Of a stretch of DNA of 22,934 nucleotides, positions 6,448-14,904 are shown one piece after another. Source of the stretch: an uncultured Tissierellia bacterium. GTDB taxonomy: Bacteria; Bacillota; Clostridia; Tissierellales; Peptoniphilaceae. The DNA lies in contig CALAJY010000039.1 of NCBI GenBank assembly GCA_937923265.1, forward strand, positions 1 to 22,934, read 5' to 3'. The position numbers and the translations under genes were made by a program. The notes beneath the pieces were generated by a model. That model had not been told where the DNA came from, searched no databases, and was given only the letters and a program-made list of their open reading frames with translations. How positions within the stretch are numbered: the first letter of the stretch is position 1; each line of letters opens with the position of its first letter.

Positions 6448-8378
6448 TCATTTACAGTAAGACCGTCCGGGAATTTCAGGAAGATTGTTTCGAAGGCGTT
6501 CTCATTGATACCTTGGACCGGACCATTCGGAATTGCTATCATGGATCTTCCGGCGGAGAAATTCGTGCCTGGAAGAATTCTTTATCCTATGTGGATCGAA
6601 TCATTCAACATGCCAATCTTCCTAAGAATTCCGGAGTTGCCATTGAATACATGATTCCAACGACATCAAAGCGGATTGACTTTTTGGTGAGTGGTTATGA
6701 TGAAAAGGGTAAGGCAACCGTAGTAATCATGGAATTAAAACAATGGGATAAGGCAGAGGTCGTCCTTGACAAGGAGGACATCGTTAAAACCTATGTCGGT
6801 GGGGCAAATCGTGAAGTCGCACATCCTTCTTATCAGGCATGGTCTTATGCGGAATTGATTCGAAATTTTAATGAATCTGCACAAGACGGGAAAATTGATC
6901 TTTATCCCTGTGCCTACCTACATAATTACATTTACCAAAAAGAAGATGAACCGCTGCTAAATAAAAAATATCAAGCGATTCTCGATAAGTCCCCTCTTTT
7001 TAGCAGCCGCGAGAATCAGAAACTCGTGAACTTTTTGAATGGCCATATAAAACAAGGGGATGCTCGCAGTGTTCTTTTTGAAATTGAAAATGGAAAAATT
7101 CGTCCGTCGAAATCTCTGCAGGACCAGCTTGCTTCGTTGCTGGATGGGAACCCTGAATTCACCTTGATTGATGACCAAAAGCTTGTTTATGAGAAGGCTC
7201 TTGCCTTGGCAGAAAAAACACGAAGAGACGGAAAAAAGAGAATCTATATCGTTGAGGGTGGTCCGGGAACGGGAAAGAGTGTTGTTTCCGTGAACCTGTT
7301 GGTGGAAATGATCCGTCGGGGATTGGTGGCTACCTATGTAACGAAAAACAGCACACCACGAGCGGTCTATTCTGCGAAGTTGGCGGGTACGCGAAAGAAA
7401 ACCGTTATTAATAATCTTTTTAAATCCTCCGGCGCTTTCCATCGGATGGATGCAGACTCTTGTGATGCATTAATTGTCGACGAGGCACATCGGCTCTCTA
7501 AGAAAATCAACATGTATAACAATGACTGCACCCAAGCACGGGATTTAATGAGGGTGGCGAAATTCGCGGTATTTTTCGTTGATGATCATCAAGTGATTTC
7601 TATGGAAGATATTGGCAGCAAGGCAACGATTCTCCAAGAAGCACATCTAAAAAATGCCATCATCGAATGCGATGAATTAAAATCTCAATTTCGTTGTAAC
7701 GGGTCGGACGGCTACTTGGCCTGGATTGATGATGTTCTTCAGATTCGTCATACGGCGAATCCCTTTTTCGATGTGGATTATGATTTTGATATCGTCGACA
7801 CACCGAATGAGCTTTTGAATTGGGTCTTGAGTAAAAACAAGGATAATAAAGCCAGGATCATCGCCGGCTATTGTTGGGACTGGCCCAAGGATTCTCGCGA
7901 TCAGGAAGCTATCCCGGACATCGTTCTGCCCGAATACCATTTCTCGATGAGCTGGAATCTAAGAACGGGAATTTGGGCCATTGATCCCAATAGTGTGAAG
8001 GAGGCGGGGTGTATTCATACTTCGCAGGGACTTGAATTTGATTACGTGGGAATCATCATTGGGCCGGACATGTATTATGAAGATGGCACAGTGAAAACGG
8101 ATTTCATGAAAAGAGCAAAGACGGATAAAAGTATTAATGGCTTAAAGGGGTTAAATAAGGTCAACTCAAGAGCAGCGCATGAAAAGGGAGAGGAAATTAT
8201 CAAGAATACCTATCGAACCTTGCTCACCCGCGGCATGAAAGGATGCCGGGTTTTTTGTACCGATCGGGCACTGTCCGATTATTTAAAAAAGCGCTACAAA
8301 AATAACACGAGGGATATTTATGACCAAGTGAATTCGGGAGAGGACTTAGCAGCTCAGGAACCGAGTTCGTATCAATGA
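6444..8378 (+). CDS. PD-(D/E)XK nuclease fused to DUF2075/Schlafen-group-3-type superfamily 1 helicase
   Basis: A 644-residue protein. The N-terminal third has a nuclease-like core: D79 in RIDFLV and E97-L-K99 in VVIMELKQW, the spacing of PD-(D/E)XK enzymes. The helicase part follows. Walker A is GGPGTGKS at 272-279 (K278) and Walker B is LIVDEAH at 343-349. Later motifs are QFRCNG, HTSQGLEFDYVGIIIGPDM and the arginine-finger-like TYRTLLTRGMKG. This is the DUF2075 domain, also named the Schlafen group 3 helicase domain. Start ATG 6444 overlaps the MazG stop and has AAGGAG 5 bases upstream. GC is visibly lower than in flanking genes (one line near 6841 counts 37%, one near 5581 counts 58%), suggesting transfer. 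No GGRTCATG motif occurs inside. Likely a nucleic-acid-targeting defence effector, but the function is not established. Confidence 0.85.
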   Translation: MIIYSKTVREFQEDCFEGVLIDTLDRTIRNCYHGSSGGEIRAWKNSLSYVDRIIQHANLPKNSGVAIEYMIPTTSKRIDFLVSGYDEKGKATVVIMELKQWDKAEVVLDKEDIVKTYVGGANREVAHPSYQAWSYAELIRNFNESAQDGKIDLYPCAYLHNYIYQKEDEPLLNKKYQAILDKSPLFSSRENQKLVNFLNGHIKQGDARSVLFEIENGKIRPSKSLQDQLASLLDGNPEFTLIDDQKLVYEKALALAEKTRRDGKKRIYIVEGGPGTGKSVVSVNLLVEMIRRGLVATYVTKNSTPRAVYSAKLAGTRKKTVINNLFKSSGAFHRMDADSCDALIVDEAHRLSKKINMYNNDCTQARDLMRVAKFAVFFVDDHQVISMEDIGSKATILQEAHLKNAIIECDELKSQFRCNGSDGYLAWIDDVLQIRHTANPFFDVDYDFDIVDTPNELLNWVLSKNKDNKARIIAGYCWDWPKDSRDQEAIPDIVLPEYHFSMSWNLRTGIWAIDPNSVKEAGCIHTSQGLEFDYVGIIIGPDMYYEDGTVKTDFMKRAKTDKSINGLKGLNKVNSRAAHEKGEEIIKNTYRTLLTRGMKGCRVFCTDRALSDYLKKRYKNNTRDIYDQVNSGEDLAAQEPSSYQ

Positions 8379-8382
8379 GGGC

Positions 8383-8407
8383 AAAAAAAGAGCCCGCACA
8401 TGCGAGC
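8383..8407 (-). terminator. Intrinsic terminator reading leftward (minus strand)
   Basis: Read on the minus strand, GCTCGCA-TG-TGCGGGC (8407 down to 8392, one G-U pair) is followed by TCTTTTTTT (to 8383). The + strand lacks a T tract after the stem. It lies a few bases after the stop codon of the nuclease-helicase gene. No minus-strand gene is near, so it would stop antisense transcription entering the 6.1-8.4 kb pair from the right. Confidence 0.55.
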
Positions 8408-8440
8408 CTAGCCTTGCGGAATCCCCAATAAAATATCGCA

Positions 8441-8446
8441 TATAAT
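8441..8446 (+). promoter_or_regulatory. Candidate -10 element for the lipoprotein gene
   Basis: A perfect TATAAT lies 57 bases before the start codon at 8503. No strong -35 is seen at the usual distance. TTGCGG at 8414-8419 is too far away (21 bp). Confidence 0.4.
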
Positions 8447-8502
8447 AGGGGAAGAAAGCAGTAATTAGGTGGGAATGTCTTTTACCTAGAATCGAGGCAG
8501 TC

Positions 8503-8919
8503 ATGAAACGAAAATTCCTACTTGTTCTCCTTCTCACCCTGGTCTTCCTGCTGGGAGCCTGCGATAAGGAGCATGATCCTCTGCTGGAGTACCAGGCCCT
8601 CATGCTGCAGGCGAGCCAGGATGCGACCCAGTTGGCGGCGAGCCTGGACCTGGGAAAAACGGGCAAGGAGCTGGAAAAGGGGAGAAAGCTGGTGAAGGCG
8701 GGAAGAGAGAAGATGGACAAGGCCTTCGGCAAGCTGAAGATCACGGATGATGCGGTGAGGGAGGCGGCGGATGAACTCTACTATTCCTACGGGAAGTTTA
8801 CGGAGGCGTTGCTGGAGGAGAAGGATGGGGAGGAACGGGGCCGGCTTCAGGAGGAACACTGGGACAAGCTGTCCAAGTTCCTCCGGCTGCTGGAGGAAAA
8901 GGTGTATACGGCCCGGTAA
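8503..8919 (+). CDS. Small helical lipoprotein, unrecognised
   Basis: A 138-residue protein with a lipoprotein signal: basic MKRK, a hydrophobic run, and the lipobox LGAC with the lipidated Cys at residue 20. The mature part of about 118 residues is highly charged and almost certainly alpha-helical, with heptad-like Leu/Lys/Glu patterns (DLGKTGKELEKGRKLVKAG), so it is likely a small helical bundle on the outer face of the membrane. No enzymatic motif is visible and I cannot assign a family. It has its own -10 element upstream and a strong terminator downstream, so it is probably monocistronic. The start at 8503 is supported by a GAGG-type ribosome site. Confidence 0.75.
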   Translation: MKRKFLLVLLLTLVFLLGACDKEHDPLLEYQALMLQASQDATQLAASLDLGKTGKELEKGRKLVKAGREKMDKAFGKLKITDDAVREAADELYYSYGKFTEALLEEKDGEERGRLQEEHWDKLSKFLRLLEEKVYTAR

Positions 8920-8930
8920 GAGGGGAGCGA

Positions 8931-8961
8931 AAAAAGGAGGACCGGAAGGGTCTTCTTTTTT
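8931..8961 (+). terminator. Intrinsic terminator after the lipoprotein gene (probably bidirectional)
   Basis: A 13-bp stem pairs 8931-8943 (A5 then GGAGGACC) with 8949-8961 (GGTCTTC then T6), including two G-U pairs, around the loop GGAAG. The A-run on the left and T-run on the right allow termination in either direction. It separates the lipoprotein gene from the mtnA operon. Confidence 0.75.
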
Positions 8962-9006
8962 CGATTTTGGGGTAGGGAGACGGCAAAAGTGTGTCAAAAT
9001 GTGCCA

Positions 9007-9022
9007 ACTTGAATCGTTTGCT
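9007..9022 (-). promoter_or_regulatory. Possible catabolite-responsive (cre-like) element
   Basis: On the minus strand the segment reads AAGCAAACGATTCAAG. Against TGNAANCGNTTNCA, the fixed positions match at 8 of 10, including the central CG. It abuts the -35 of the operon promoter, a usual repression position, and the operon encodes alpha-glucoside and alpha-galactoside use. Imperfect cre matches are common by chance, so this is tentative. Confidence 0.3.
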
Positions 9023-9050
9023 TGACTGGGGTTTTCCCCTTTGTTACTCT
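9022..9050 (+). promoter_or_regulatory. Promoter of the mtnA-aldolase-glycosidase operon
   Basis: TTGACT (9022-9027, 5/6) is followed by a 17-bp spacer and TACTCT (9045-9050), which is weak but supported by an upstream TG (TGTTACTCT, extended -10). The spacer holds GGGGTTTTCCCC (9028-9039), a small dyad that could be an operator. Transcription would start near 9057, giving a leader of about 80 nt. Confidence 0.6.
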
Positions 9051-9137
9051 CGAGATAGCTAGCAAAGAGGTGTTGAAACCCGGTCCATGGAAAGGGAACT
9101 CAAAAAGAAAAAAGGCAAATTTTGAAAGGAGTTTACC

Positions 9138-10229
9138 ATGTCGGAGTCGGTTACTTTGGTTGATACGGTGGATTATGTGGAGGAGCTGGAGGAGCTGGTG
9201 ATTATCGACCAGACCCAGCTGCCGGGAAAGCTGGAACAACTTACTTTAACGGAACCGAAGGAGATCTATTGGGCGATTAAGGACCTGCAGGTGAGAGGGG
9301 CCCCGGCCATTGGAGTTGCGGCGGCCATCGGCCTGTATGTCATCGCTTGTCGCTTTGAGAGTCGCAAGCGGGAGGATTTTCTTCGGGAGCTGGAAGAACA
9401 GAAGGAATACCTGGCCTCGGCTCGGCCCACGGCGGTGAACCTGTCCTGGGCCCTGGAGCGGATGATGAAGCGGGCAGAGGAGGAGACCGATCCGGATGTG
9501 GAAGTGATCCTGGAGCACCTGAAAGAGGAGGCCCTGGCCATTCGGGACGAGGACATTGCCTGCTGCAGGAAGATTGCGCAGGCGGGACTGGAGGTCCTGG
9601 AGGACGGCTGGGGAATCCTGACCCATTGCAATGCGGGTCAATTGGCCACCGTCCGCTATGGAACGGCACTGGGCCCCATTCATCTGGGAAAAGAACAGGG
9701 AAAGAACTTCCACGTCTACTGTGACGAAACCCGGCCCCTCCTCCAGGGGGCGAGGCTCAGCACCTATGAGCTGATGGCGGATGGCGTGGATACCACGGTC
9801 CTCTGTGACAACATGGCCTCCCGGCTTATAAAAGAAGGCAAGGTAAATGCGGTTCTGGTGGGTGCGGACCGAATCGCTGCAAATGGGGATGTCTGCAACA
9901 AGATCGGTACCTCGGGGCTGGCGATTCTGGCCAAGCACTACGGGATACCATTCTATGTGCTGGCTCCCCTTTCCACGGTGGACTTTCAGCTGGCAACTGG
10001 ACAGGAGATTCCCATCGAGGAGCGGGCGGCCGAGGAGGTGACCCAACTCTGGTATGAGAAGCCCATGGCTCCCGAGGGCGTCAAGGTCTACAATCCCGCC
10101 TTTGATGTCACGGATCATGACCTGGTAACGGGGCTGATTACGGAGTACGGTCTCATGAAGACACCGAACCCAGAGGCCATGCGGGCCCTGCAGGAGCAGG
10201 CACGGGAAGCGGGGGAGGCGAAAGAATGA
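9138..10229 (+). CDS. mtnA: S-methyl-5-thioribose-1-phosphate isomerase (aldose-1-phosphate isomerase, eIF2B-alpha-like)
   Basis: A 363-residue cytosolic isomerase converting 5-methylthioribose-1-phosphate to 5-methylthioribulose-1-phosphate. Relatives also act on 5-deoxyribose-1-phosphate. Signature segments are present: VRGAPAIGVAAAIGLY, THCNAGQLATV with catalytic Cys164, CDETRP..QGARLSTYEL, and LVGADRIAANGDVCNKIGT with catalytic Asp244, then PLSTVDF. Length is normal for MtnA (about 350). ATG 9138 has GAAAGGA 7 bases upstream. Its last codons overlap the aldolase start (ATGA, 10226-10229). No mtnK kinase or mtnN nucleosidase is nearby, so the substrate must come from elsewhere. Leading the glycosidase genes is unusual and suggests shared control of sugar-phosphate salvage. 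Confidence 0.93.
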   Translation: MSESVTLVDTVDYVEELEELVIIDQTQLPGKLEQLTLTEPKEIYWAIKDLQVRGAPAIGVAAAIGLYVIACRFESRKREDFLRELEEQKEYLASARPTAVNLSWALERMMKRAEEETDPDVEVILEHLKEEALAIRDEDIACCRKIAQAGLEVLEDGWGILTHCNAGQLATVRYGTALGPIHLGKEQGKNFHVYCDETRPLLQGARLSTYELMADGVDTTVLCDNMASRLIKEGKVNAVLVGADRIAANGDVCNKIGTSGLAILAKHYGIPFYVLAPLSTVDFQLATGQEIPIEERAAEEVTQLWYEKPMAPEGVKVYNPAFDVTDHDLVTGLITEYGLMKTPNPEAMRALQEQAREAGEAKE

Positions 10230-10876
10230 ACCGGGAGGAAGCCTGGAAGAGGCTCGCCGCTTGCGGAAAAGACATGGTAGAGTCCGGACTCACCAGAGGC
10301 AGCGGCGGCAACCTGAGTCTATTTCTGCCGGAGGAGGGTGCCATGTGGATCAGCACCAGTGGCAGCAGCCTTTCTGAGCTTCGGGAAGAGGACGTGGTCA
10401 AGCTTAGTCTGCAGGGGGAGCTTCGGGAAGGCGACCGGGTTCCCTCCAGCGAATGGCGGCTTCATTCCCGGCTCTATCAAGAACGCCCGGAGCTTGGGGC
10501 CATCCTTCATGGGCACACGATCTACGCCACGGCCCTGAGCCTTCTGCGAAAGCCCCTGCCCGCCTCCCACTATATGGTGGCGCTGGCGGGAGGGGAGGTT
10601 GCCTGTGCGGACTATGCGACCTTTGGCAGCCAAGCGCTGGCGGAGAATGCCTGCCGGGCCATGGAGGGCAAAAAGGCGGTGCTCTTAGCCAACCATGGGA
10701 TTCTCACGGCGGGGGAAGACCTGGAAGAGGCCCTGGCCATCGCGGAGGAAGTGGAGTACTGCGCCCGACTGTATCTGCTGGCGCAATCGGCGGGAGAGGC
10801 CGTGGTTCTGGATGACCGGGAGATGGATCGGGTGCTGGACAAGTTCACTCACTATGGCCAGCCCAAGAAGGACTGA
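10226..10876 (+). CDS. Class II aldolase/adducin-family sugar-phosphate aldolase (fuculose-1-phosphate aldolase-like)
   Basis: A 216-residue zinc aldolase. The catalytic Glu76 (SSEWRLH) and the zinc ligands H95 and H97 (LHGHT) and H157 (ANHG) match in spacing those of FucA (E73, H92, H94, H155). GSGGNLS near residue 26 is the phosphate-binding loop. Its start overlaps the mtnA stop, so it is translationally coupled. In the known DHAP shunt, a FucA-like aldolase cleaves 5-methylthioribulose-1-P or 5-deoxyribulose-1-P to DHAP plus an aldehyde. That fits the position directly after mtnA better than a role in fucose or rhamnose use, whose other genes are absent. Methylthioribulose-1-P dehydratase (mtnB) shares this fold and remains an alternative, but no other mtn genes follow. 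Confidence 0.85.
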   Translation: MNREEAWKRLAACGKDMVESGLTRGSGGNLSLFLPEEGAMWISTSGSSLSELREEDVVKLSLQGELREGDRVPSSEWRLHSRLYQERPELGAILHGHTIYATALSLLRKPLPASHYMVALAGGEVACADYATFGSQALAENACRAMEGKKAVLLANHGILTAGEDLEEALAIAEEVEYCARLYLLAQSAGEAVVLDDREMDRVLDKFTHYGQPKKD

Positions 10877-10888
10877 GAGGAGGAGAGG

Positions 10889-12532
10889 ATGCAGGAGGAT
10901 TGGTGGAAGGGAAAGGTCATTTACCAGATTTACCCGCGGAGCTTTTGCGATTCCAATGGGGATGGAATCGGAGATCTGCCGGGACTAATCCGCAAGCTCG
11001 ACTATTTGAAGGAACTGGGGGTGGACCTGCTCTGGATTTCTCCCCTTTATGCCTCACCCAATTACGACAATGGCTACGACATCAGCGATTACTATGCCAT
11101 CCATCCCGATTTTGGGACCATGGAAGACTTTGATCGCCTGGTGGCGGAGGCGAAGAAACGGGGACTGGGGATTCTCATGGACCTTGTAATCAACCACACC
11201 TCCATCGCTCATCCCTGGTTTCAGAAGAGCATTCGCAAGGAGGAGCCCTACACGGACTTCTACATCTGGCGACCCGGTCGGGGGAAGAAAAAGCCCAACA
11301 ACTGGACGGGCTTCTTTGGGGGAGACACCTGGGAATACGTGCCGGAGCGCGGAGAATACTACCTCCACCTCTTCGCCAAGGAGCAGGCGGACCTCAACTT
11401 CCGCAATCCCCGGGTCATCGAGGCGGTGGAGAAGGTGATGGATTTTTGGCTCGCCAAGGGGGTCATGGGCTTTCGCTGTGACGTCATTAACATCATCCAC
11501 AAGGATAGCCTGGAAAATGGCCGTTTTCGGCCCGTCTTAAGGGGGAGCGAATACTATCTTTCCCGGCCGGGCTTGCACAGTTTGCTAAAACGATTTCATC
11601 GGAATGTGTGGGAAAAGTACCGGGCCTATACCGTGGGGGAGACCGTCTTTGTGAGTCCCGAGGAAGCAAAAAAGCTGACGGATCCCAAGCGAGGGGAGCT
11701 CACCGCGGTCTTTGCCTTTGCGCACATGGAGACGGACTGCTTTGGCGTGAAGTGGTTTCCCCGGCCCTTCTCTCCCGCCCGCTTTTTCAAGGTGCTGGCG
11801 AAGTGGCAGGAGGCCCTGCCATGGAACACGGTGTACTTTGAGAACCATGACCAGCCGCGGTCCCTTTCTCGCTTCGGGGATGCGGACCGGTATCCGCGGG
11901 AGAGCGGGAAAGCCATGGCCCTGCTCCTGCTCAGCCTGCGGGGAACGCCCTTTATCTACCAGGGGCAGGAACTGGGCATGACCAATTTTGATTTTACGTC
12001 CATGGACCAGGTGGAAGATGTGGAATCCCACCAAATCTGGGGGATTGTGGAGAAGTTCCACCTCCCGAAGAGATTGTACTGGAAGGTGATGCGGGCCAAG
12101 AGCCGAGACAACGCCCGAACGCCCATGCAATGGACGGGGGAAGCGGGAGGCGGCTTCAGCACGGGAAGACCTTGGCTGGGCATGAACCACAACCATGTGG
12201 AGAGAAATGCGGACAAGGAGGGACAAGATCCCCGCTCCCTCCTGAATTTCTATCGAAGGCTGCTGGTCTTTCGCAGGTCCTCCCCGGCCCTGCGGGAAGG
12301 AACTTTTGAGGAACTCTATCGAAAGGGGTCCGTGTGGGCCTTTGCCCGTCGAAGCCCGGAGGGAGAGAGGCTCCGCTTTGTCATCAACCTCTCGAAAACG
12401 GCAAAGAAGAGCCCGATCACCGGGACCTGCCTCTTCTCGTCGTATGAGGAAACCGAGCTGGGCGCAACCCTTCGCCCCTATGAGGCGGCCCTGCTGGGAG
12501 AAGAGAGCAAGTCCGGGAAGGAGGAAGCATGA
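10889..12532 (+). CDS. GH13 alpha-glucosidase, probably oligo-1,6-glucosidase type
   Basis: A 547-residue cytosolic exo-alpha-glucosidase of GH13 (subfamily 31-like). The four conserved regions are intact: DLVINH; GFRCDVIN with nucleophile Asp198; GETV with acid/base Glu251; and FENHDQPR with His320-Asp321. The Val directly after the nucleophile is the residue linked to alpha-1,6 preference, whereas Ala or Thr is found in maltases. The substrate is therefore probably isomaltose-type oligosaccharides, with trehalose-6-phosphate or sucrose less likely. Length is normal. ATG 10889 follows a GGAGGAG ribosome site, 12 bases after the aldolase stop. Its stop overlaps the next start (ATGA, 12529-12532). 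No signal peptide is present, so it hydrolyses imported sugars, probably supplied by the symporter downstream. Confidence 0.92.
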   Translation: MQEDWWKGKVIYQIYPRSFCDSNGDGIGDLPGLIRKLDYLKELGVDLLWISPLYASPNYDNGYDISDYYAIHPDFGTMEDFDRLVAEAKKRGLGILMDLVINHTSIAHPWFQKSIRKEEPYTDFYIWRPGRGKKKPNNWTGFFGGDTWEYVPERGEYYLHLFAKEQADLNFRNPRVIEAVEKVMDFWLAKGVMGFRCDVINIIHKDSLENGRFRPVLRGSEYYLSRPGLHSLLKRFHRNVWEKYRAYTVGETVFVSPEEAKKLTDPKRGELTAVFAFAHMETDCFGVKWFPRPFSPARFFKVLAKWQEALPWNTVYFENHDQPRSLSRFGDADRYPRESGKAMALLLLSLRGTPFIYQGQELGMTNFDFTSMDQVEDVESHQIWGIVEKFHLPKRLYWKVMRAKSRDNARTPMQWTGEAGGGFSTGRPWLGMNHNHVERNADKEGQDPRSLLNFYRRLLVFRRSSPALREGTFEELYRKGSVWAFARRSPEGERLRFVINLSKTAKKSPITGTCLFSSYEETELGATLRPYEAALLGEESKSGKEEA

Positions 12533-14904
12533 TTCGGGAAAAAAACGGCTATTTTCTCTTGTCGACAGCATCCACGACTCTTCTTCTGTTTGTTAATGAA
12601 TCGGGTCGGATCGAACAGGTGCATTATGGGAATCCGGTCAGGATGGAGGATGGCCCCGCCCTTCGCGTTCATCCCCTCCTCACCTATGGAACAGAAATCC
12701 AAGATGCCTGGGGAGCCTTTCCGGATCACGAAGCCCTGGCCTGGTCCGGTTGGGGGCGGGGAGACCTGCGAGAATCTCCCCTCCTGTTTACGCAGGAGGA
12801 TGGGTCTTCCTGTTCGGATTTTGTCTACCGGGGTTACCGGATTTTTCAGGACACCTGCCCGATGGAAAGCCTGCCGACCGCCGGAGGGAAGGGGGAGAGT
12901 CTGCTGCTTACCTTGCGGACGGCCGACAGCAAGCTGGAGATTCAGCTCATCTTCACGGTCTTTGCGGAGGAGAATGTGATCTGCAGGCGCACCAGCTTCC
13001 GCAACTTGTCCTCGGAACCGGTGCAGGTGACGAAATTGATGAGCTTCATGATGGACCTGCCCGGCAGGGATTGGGGGATTTTGCAGCTCACCGGGGCATG
13101 GAACCGGGAAGCCTTCCCCTCCTTTTCTCCGCTGCCTCCCGGCAGGACCGTCCATGGCTCTCAGGCAGGCACCTCGTCCAACCGGTCCAATCCCGCCTTT
13201 GCCCTCTATGAGCCGGGCACCAATGAGGATCATGGTCGGGTGTATGGCTTTAATCTCATCTACAGCGGGAACCACTATGCCTCGGTGGAGGAGAGCCCCT
13301 ATGGTTTTTATCGCATCCAATCGGGAATCCATCCCGAGGGCTTTTCTTGGACACTTTCCCCGGGAGAGTCTCTGGAAACGCCCCAGGCGGTGATGACCTT
13401 CTCCGATTTGGGCTTTAATGGCATGTCCCAGAACTTTCACCGCTTTCTCCGCAGACACCTTACCCCCGCCTACTGGCAGGACCGGGACCGGCCCATCGCC
13501 CTGAACAGCTGGGAGGCCTTTGGCAGTGAATTGAATGAGCACAAGTTGATGCGTCTGGCCAAAAGAGGAAAAGAACTGGGCATGGAACTTTTTGTGGTGG
13601 ATGATGGCTGGTTCCAAGGAAGAAACGGCGACCGGGCGGGCCTGGGCGACTATGCGGTCGATCGCAAGAAACTGCCGGGAGGCCTTGCGCGGCTGGCAAA
13701 AAAAGTGGAAAAGGAAGGACTGGCCTTCGGGCTCTGGGTGGAGCCGGAAGGGGTTAACCCGGACAGTGACCTGTATCGGGCACATCCCGACTACGTGGTT
13801 AATGGCCCCCAACAGTCCCCGCTATTGGGACGCAATGAGCTCCTCCTGGACCTGACCCGGAAGGACGTTGCGGACTATATTGTGGAGAACATGAACCGGC
13901 TCCTGGATGAGCTGCCGATCCGCTACATCAAGTGGGACATGAACCGGCCCATGGCGGATTTTTATGGCAGCACCGCTCCCTCGGGAGAATTCTCACACCG
14001 CTATATTTGCAGCCTCTATTCCATCCTCCATCGGATTTTCGATTCCCGACCGGAGGTCCTGCTGGAGATGTGTGCATCGGGTGGGAACCGTTTTGACCTG
14101 GGCATGCTGGCCTTTGCCCCGCAGATTTGGGCGTCCGACAACACGGATCCGATCGATCGCTTGCAGATTCAGAAGGGTCTCTCCTATTTTTATCCGCCCT
14201 CTTGTCTTTCCTGTCATGTTTCGGCGGCTCCCCACTCGCAGACCCTTCGCTCCACGCCTCTCAGCACCCGTTTTAACGTGGCGGCCTTTGGAGTCCTGGG
14301 CTATGAGCTGGATCTTCGAAGACTGAGTCCCATGGAGCGAAAGAGTGTGAAGAAACAGATTGCTTATTACAAGAAGCATCGGTCCCTCTTCCAACGGGGC
14401 GCCTTCTATCGACGGGGAGATCTGGCGGCCCACCAGGAGGGATTTGCCCTGCTTCGTGCGGATGGCAAGAAGGGCGTCCTGCTTCTGGCCCAGCGAGCAC
14501 TATCCGGCCGAGGTGTAACCTATGACCTTCTGCGCATGGCCCAGGTGCAAGCGAGCTGGACCTATACCATCCAGAGTCGTCCACAGGACCTCAACATTGC
14601 CCGCTTTGGTCATCTTTTAAATTACGTGTTGCCCAAGCCCTTGAAAGGGGACAGCCGACCCGTTGCCTGGGCGGCCCGCCACTTCGCCCTGGAGGATGGG
14701 AGTTTCTCTGCCACGGTGAGCGGGACAGCCTTAAAAGAAGGAATTTTTTTGCCGGACCAGTTCCGAGGAACGGGCTACCGGAAAGAGCTAAGAATTTGGG
14801 GAGATTGGGGATCCCAGATTTATCTCATTGAAGGAGGACCCGGTACGATGGGATCCGGAAAGGAGAATTTCCATGAAACGAAAAGTCGGGGAGGAGAAGA
14901 ATAG
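12529..14904 (+). CDS. GH36 alpha-galactosidase
   Basis: A 791-residue cytosolic alpha-galactosidase acting on melibiose, raffinose or stachyose. The N-terminal beta-sandwich (about 1-310) precedes the barrel opening at ALNSWEAFG. Barrel segments are VVDDGWF, FGLWVEPEGVNPDSDLYRAH, YIKWDMNR with nucleophile Asp470, and WASDNTDPIDR with acid/base Asp537. CASGGNRFDLGML replaces the usual C-SGG-GRFD motif. It is about 50 residues longer than typical bacterial GH36 enzymes (about 730-745), with the extra length at the C-terminal end. It overlaps the GH13 gene by 4 bases, and its end overlaps the symporter start by 32 bases, so all three appear to be produced together. Confidence 0.93.
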   Translation: MIREKNGYFLLSTASTTLLLFVNESGRIEQVHYGNPVRMEDGPALRVHPLLTYGTEIQDAWGAFPDHEALAWSGWGRGDLRESPLLFTQEDGSSCSDFVYRGYRIFQDTCPMESLPTAGGKGESLLLTLRTADSKLEIQLIFTVFAEENVICRRTSFRNLSSEPVQVTKLMSFMMDLPGRDWGILQLTGAWNREAFPSFSPLPPGRTVHGSQAGTSSNRSNPAFALYEPGTNEDHGRVYGFNLIYSGNHYASVEESPYGFYRIQSGIHPEGFSWTLSPGESLETPQAVMTFSDLGFNGMSQNFHRFLRRHLTPAYWQDRDRPIALNSWEAFGSELNEHKLMRLAKRGKELGMELFVVDDGWFQGRNGDRAGLGDYAVDRKKLPGGLARLAKKVEKEGLAFGLWVEPEGVNPDSDLYRAHPDYVVNGPQQSPLLGRNELLLDLTRKDVADYIVENMNRLLDELPIRYIKWDMNRPMADFYGSTAPSGEFSHRYICSLYSILHRIFDSRPEVLLEMCASGGNRFDLGMLAFAPQIWASDNTDPIDRLQIQKGLSYFYPPSCLSCHVSAAPHSQTLRSTPLSTRFNVAAFGVLGYELDLRRLSPMERKSVKKQIAYYKKHRSLFQRGAFYRRGDLAAHQEGFALLRADGKKGVLLLAQRALSGRGVTYDLLRMAQVQASWTYTIQSRPQDLNIARFGHLLNYVLPKPLKGDSRPVAWAARHFALEDGSFSATVSGTALKEGIFLPDQFRGTGYRKELRIWGDWGSQIYLIEGGPGTMGSGKENFHETKSRGGEE

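Noticed and set aside
9057..9137. SAM-type riboswitch in the mtnA leader (GAAACCCGG resembles part of the S-box)
   Set aside because: The leader is only about 80 nt. The other conserved S-box segments and a terminator or anti-terminator pair are missing.
12478..13812. 444-codon minus-strand open frame (and others such as 11585-12571, 2388-3263)
   Set aside because: They lie antisense to well-supported enzymes with intact active sites, have no family motifs or ribosome sites, and reflect the high-GC codon pattern of the + strand genes.
14828..14872. Upstream TTG start for the symporter
   Set aside because: It adds 15 polar residues within the GH36 gene. ATG 14873 has a well-placed AAAGGAG.
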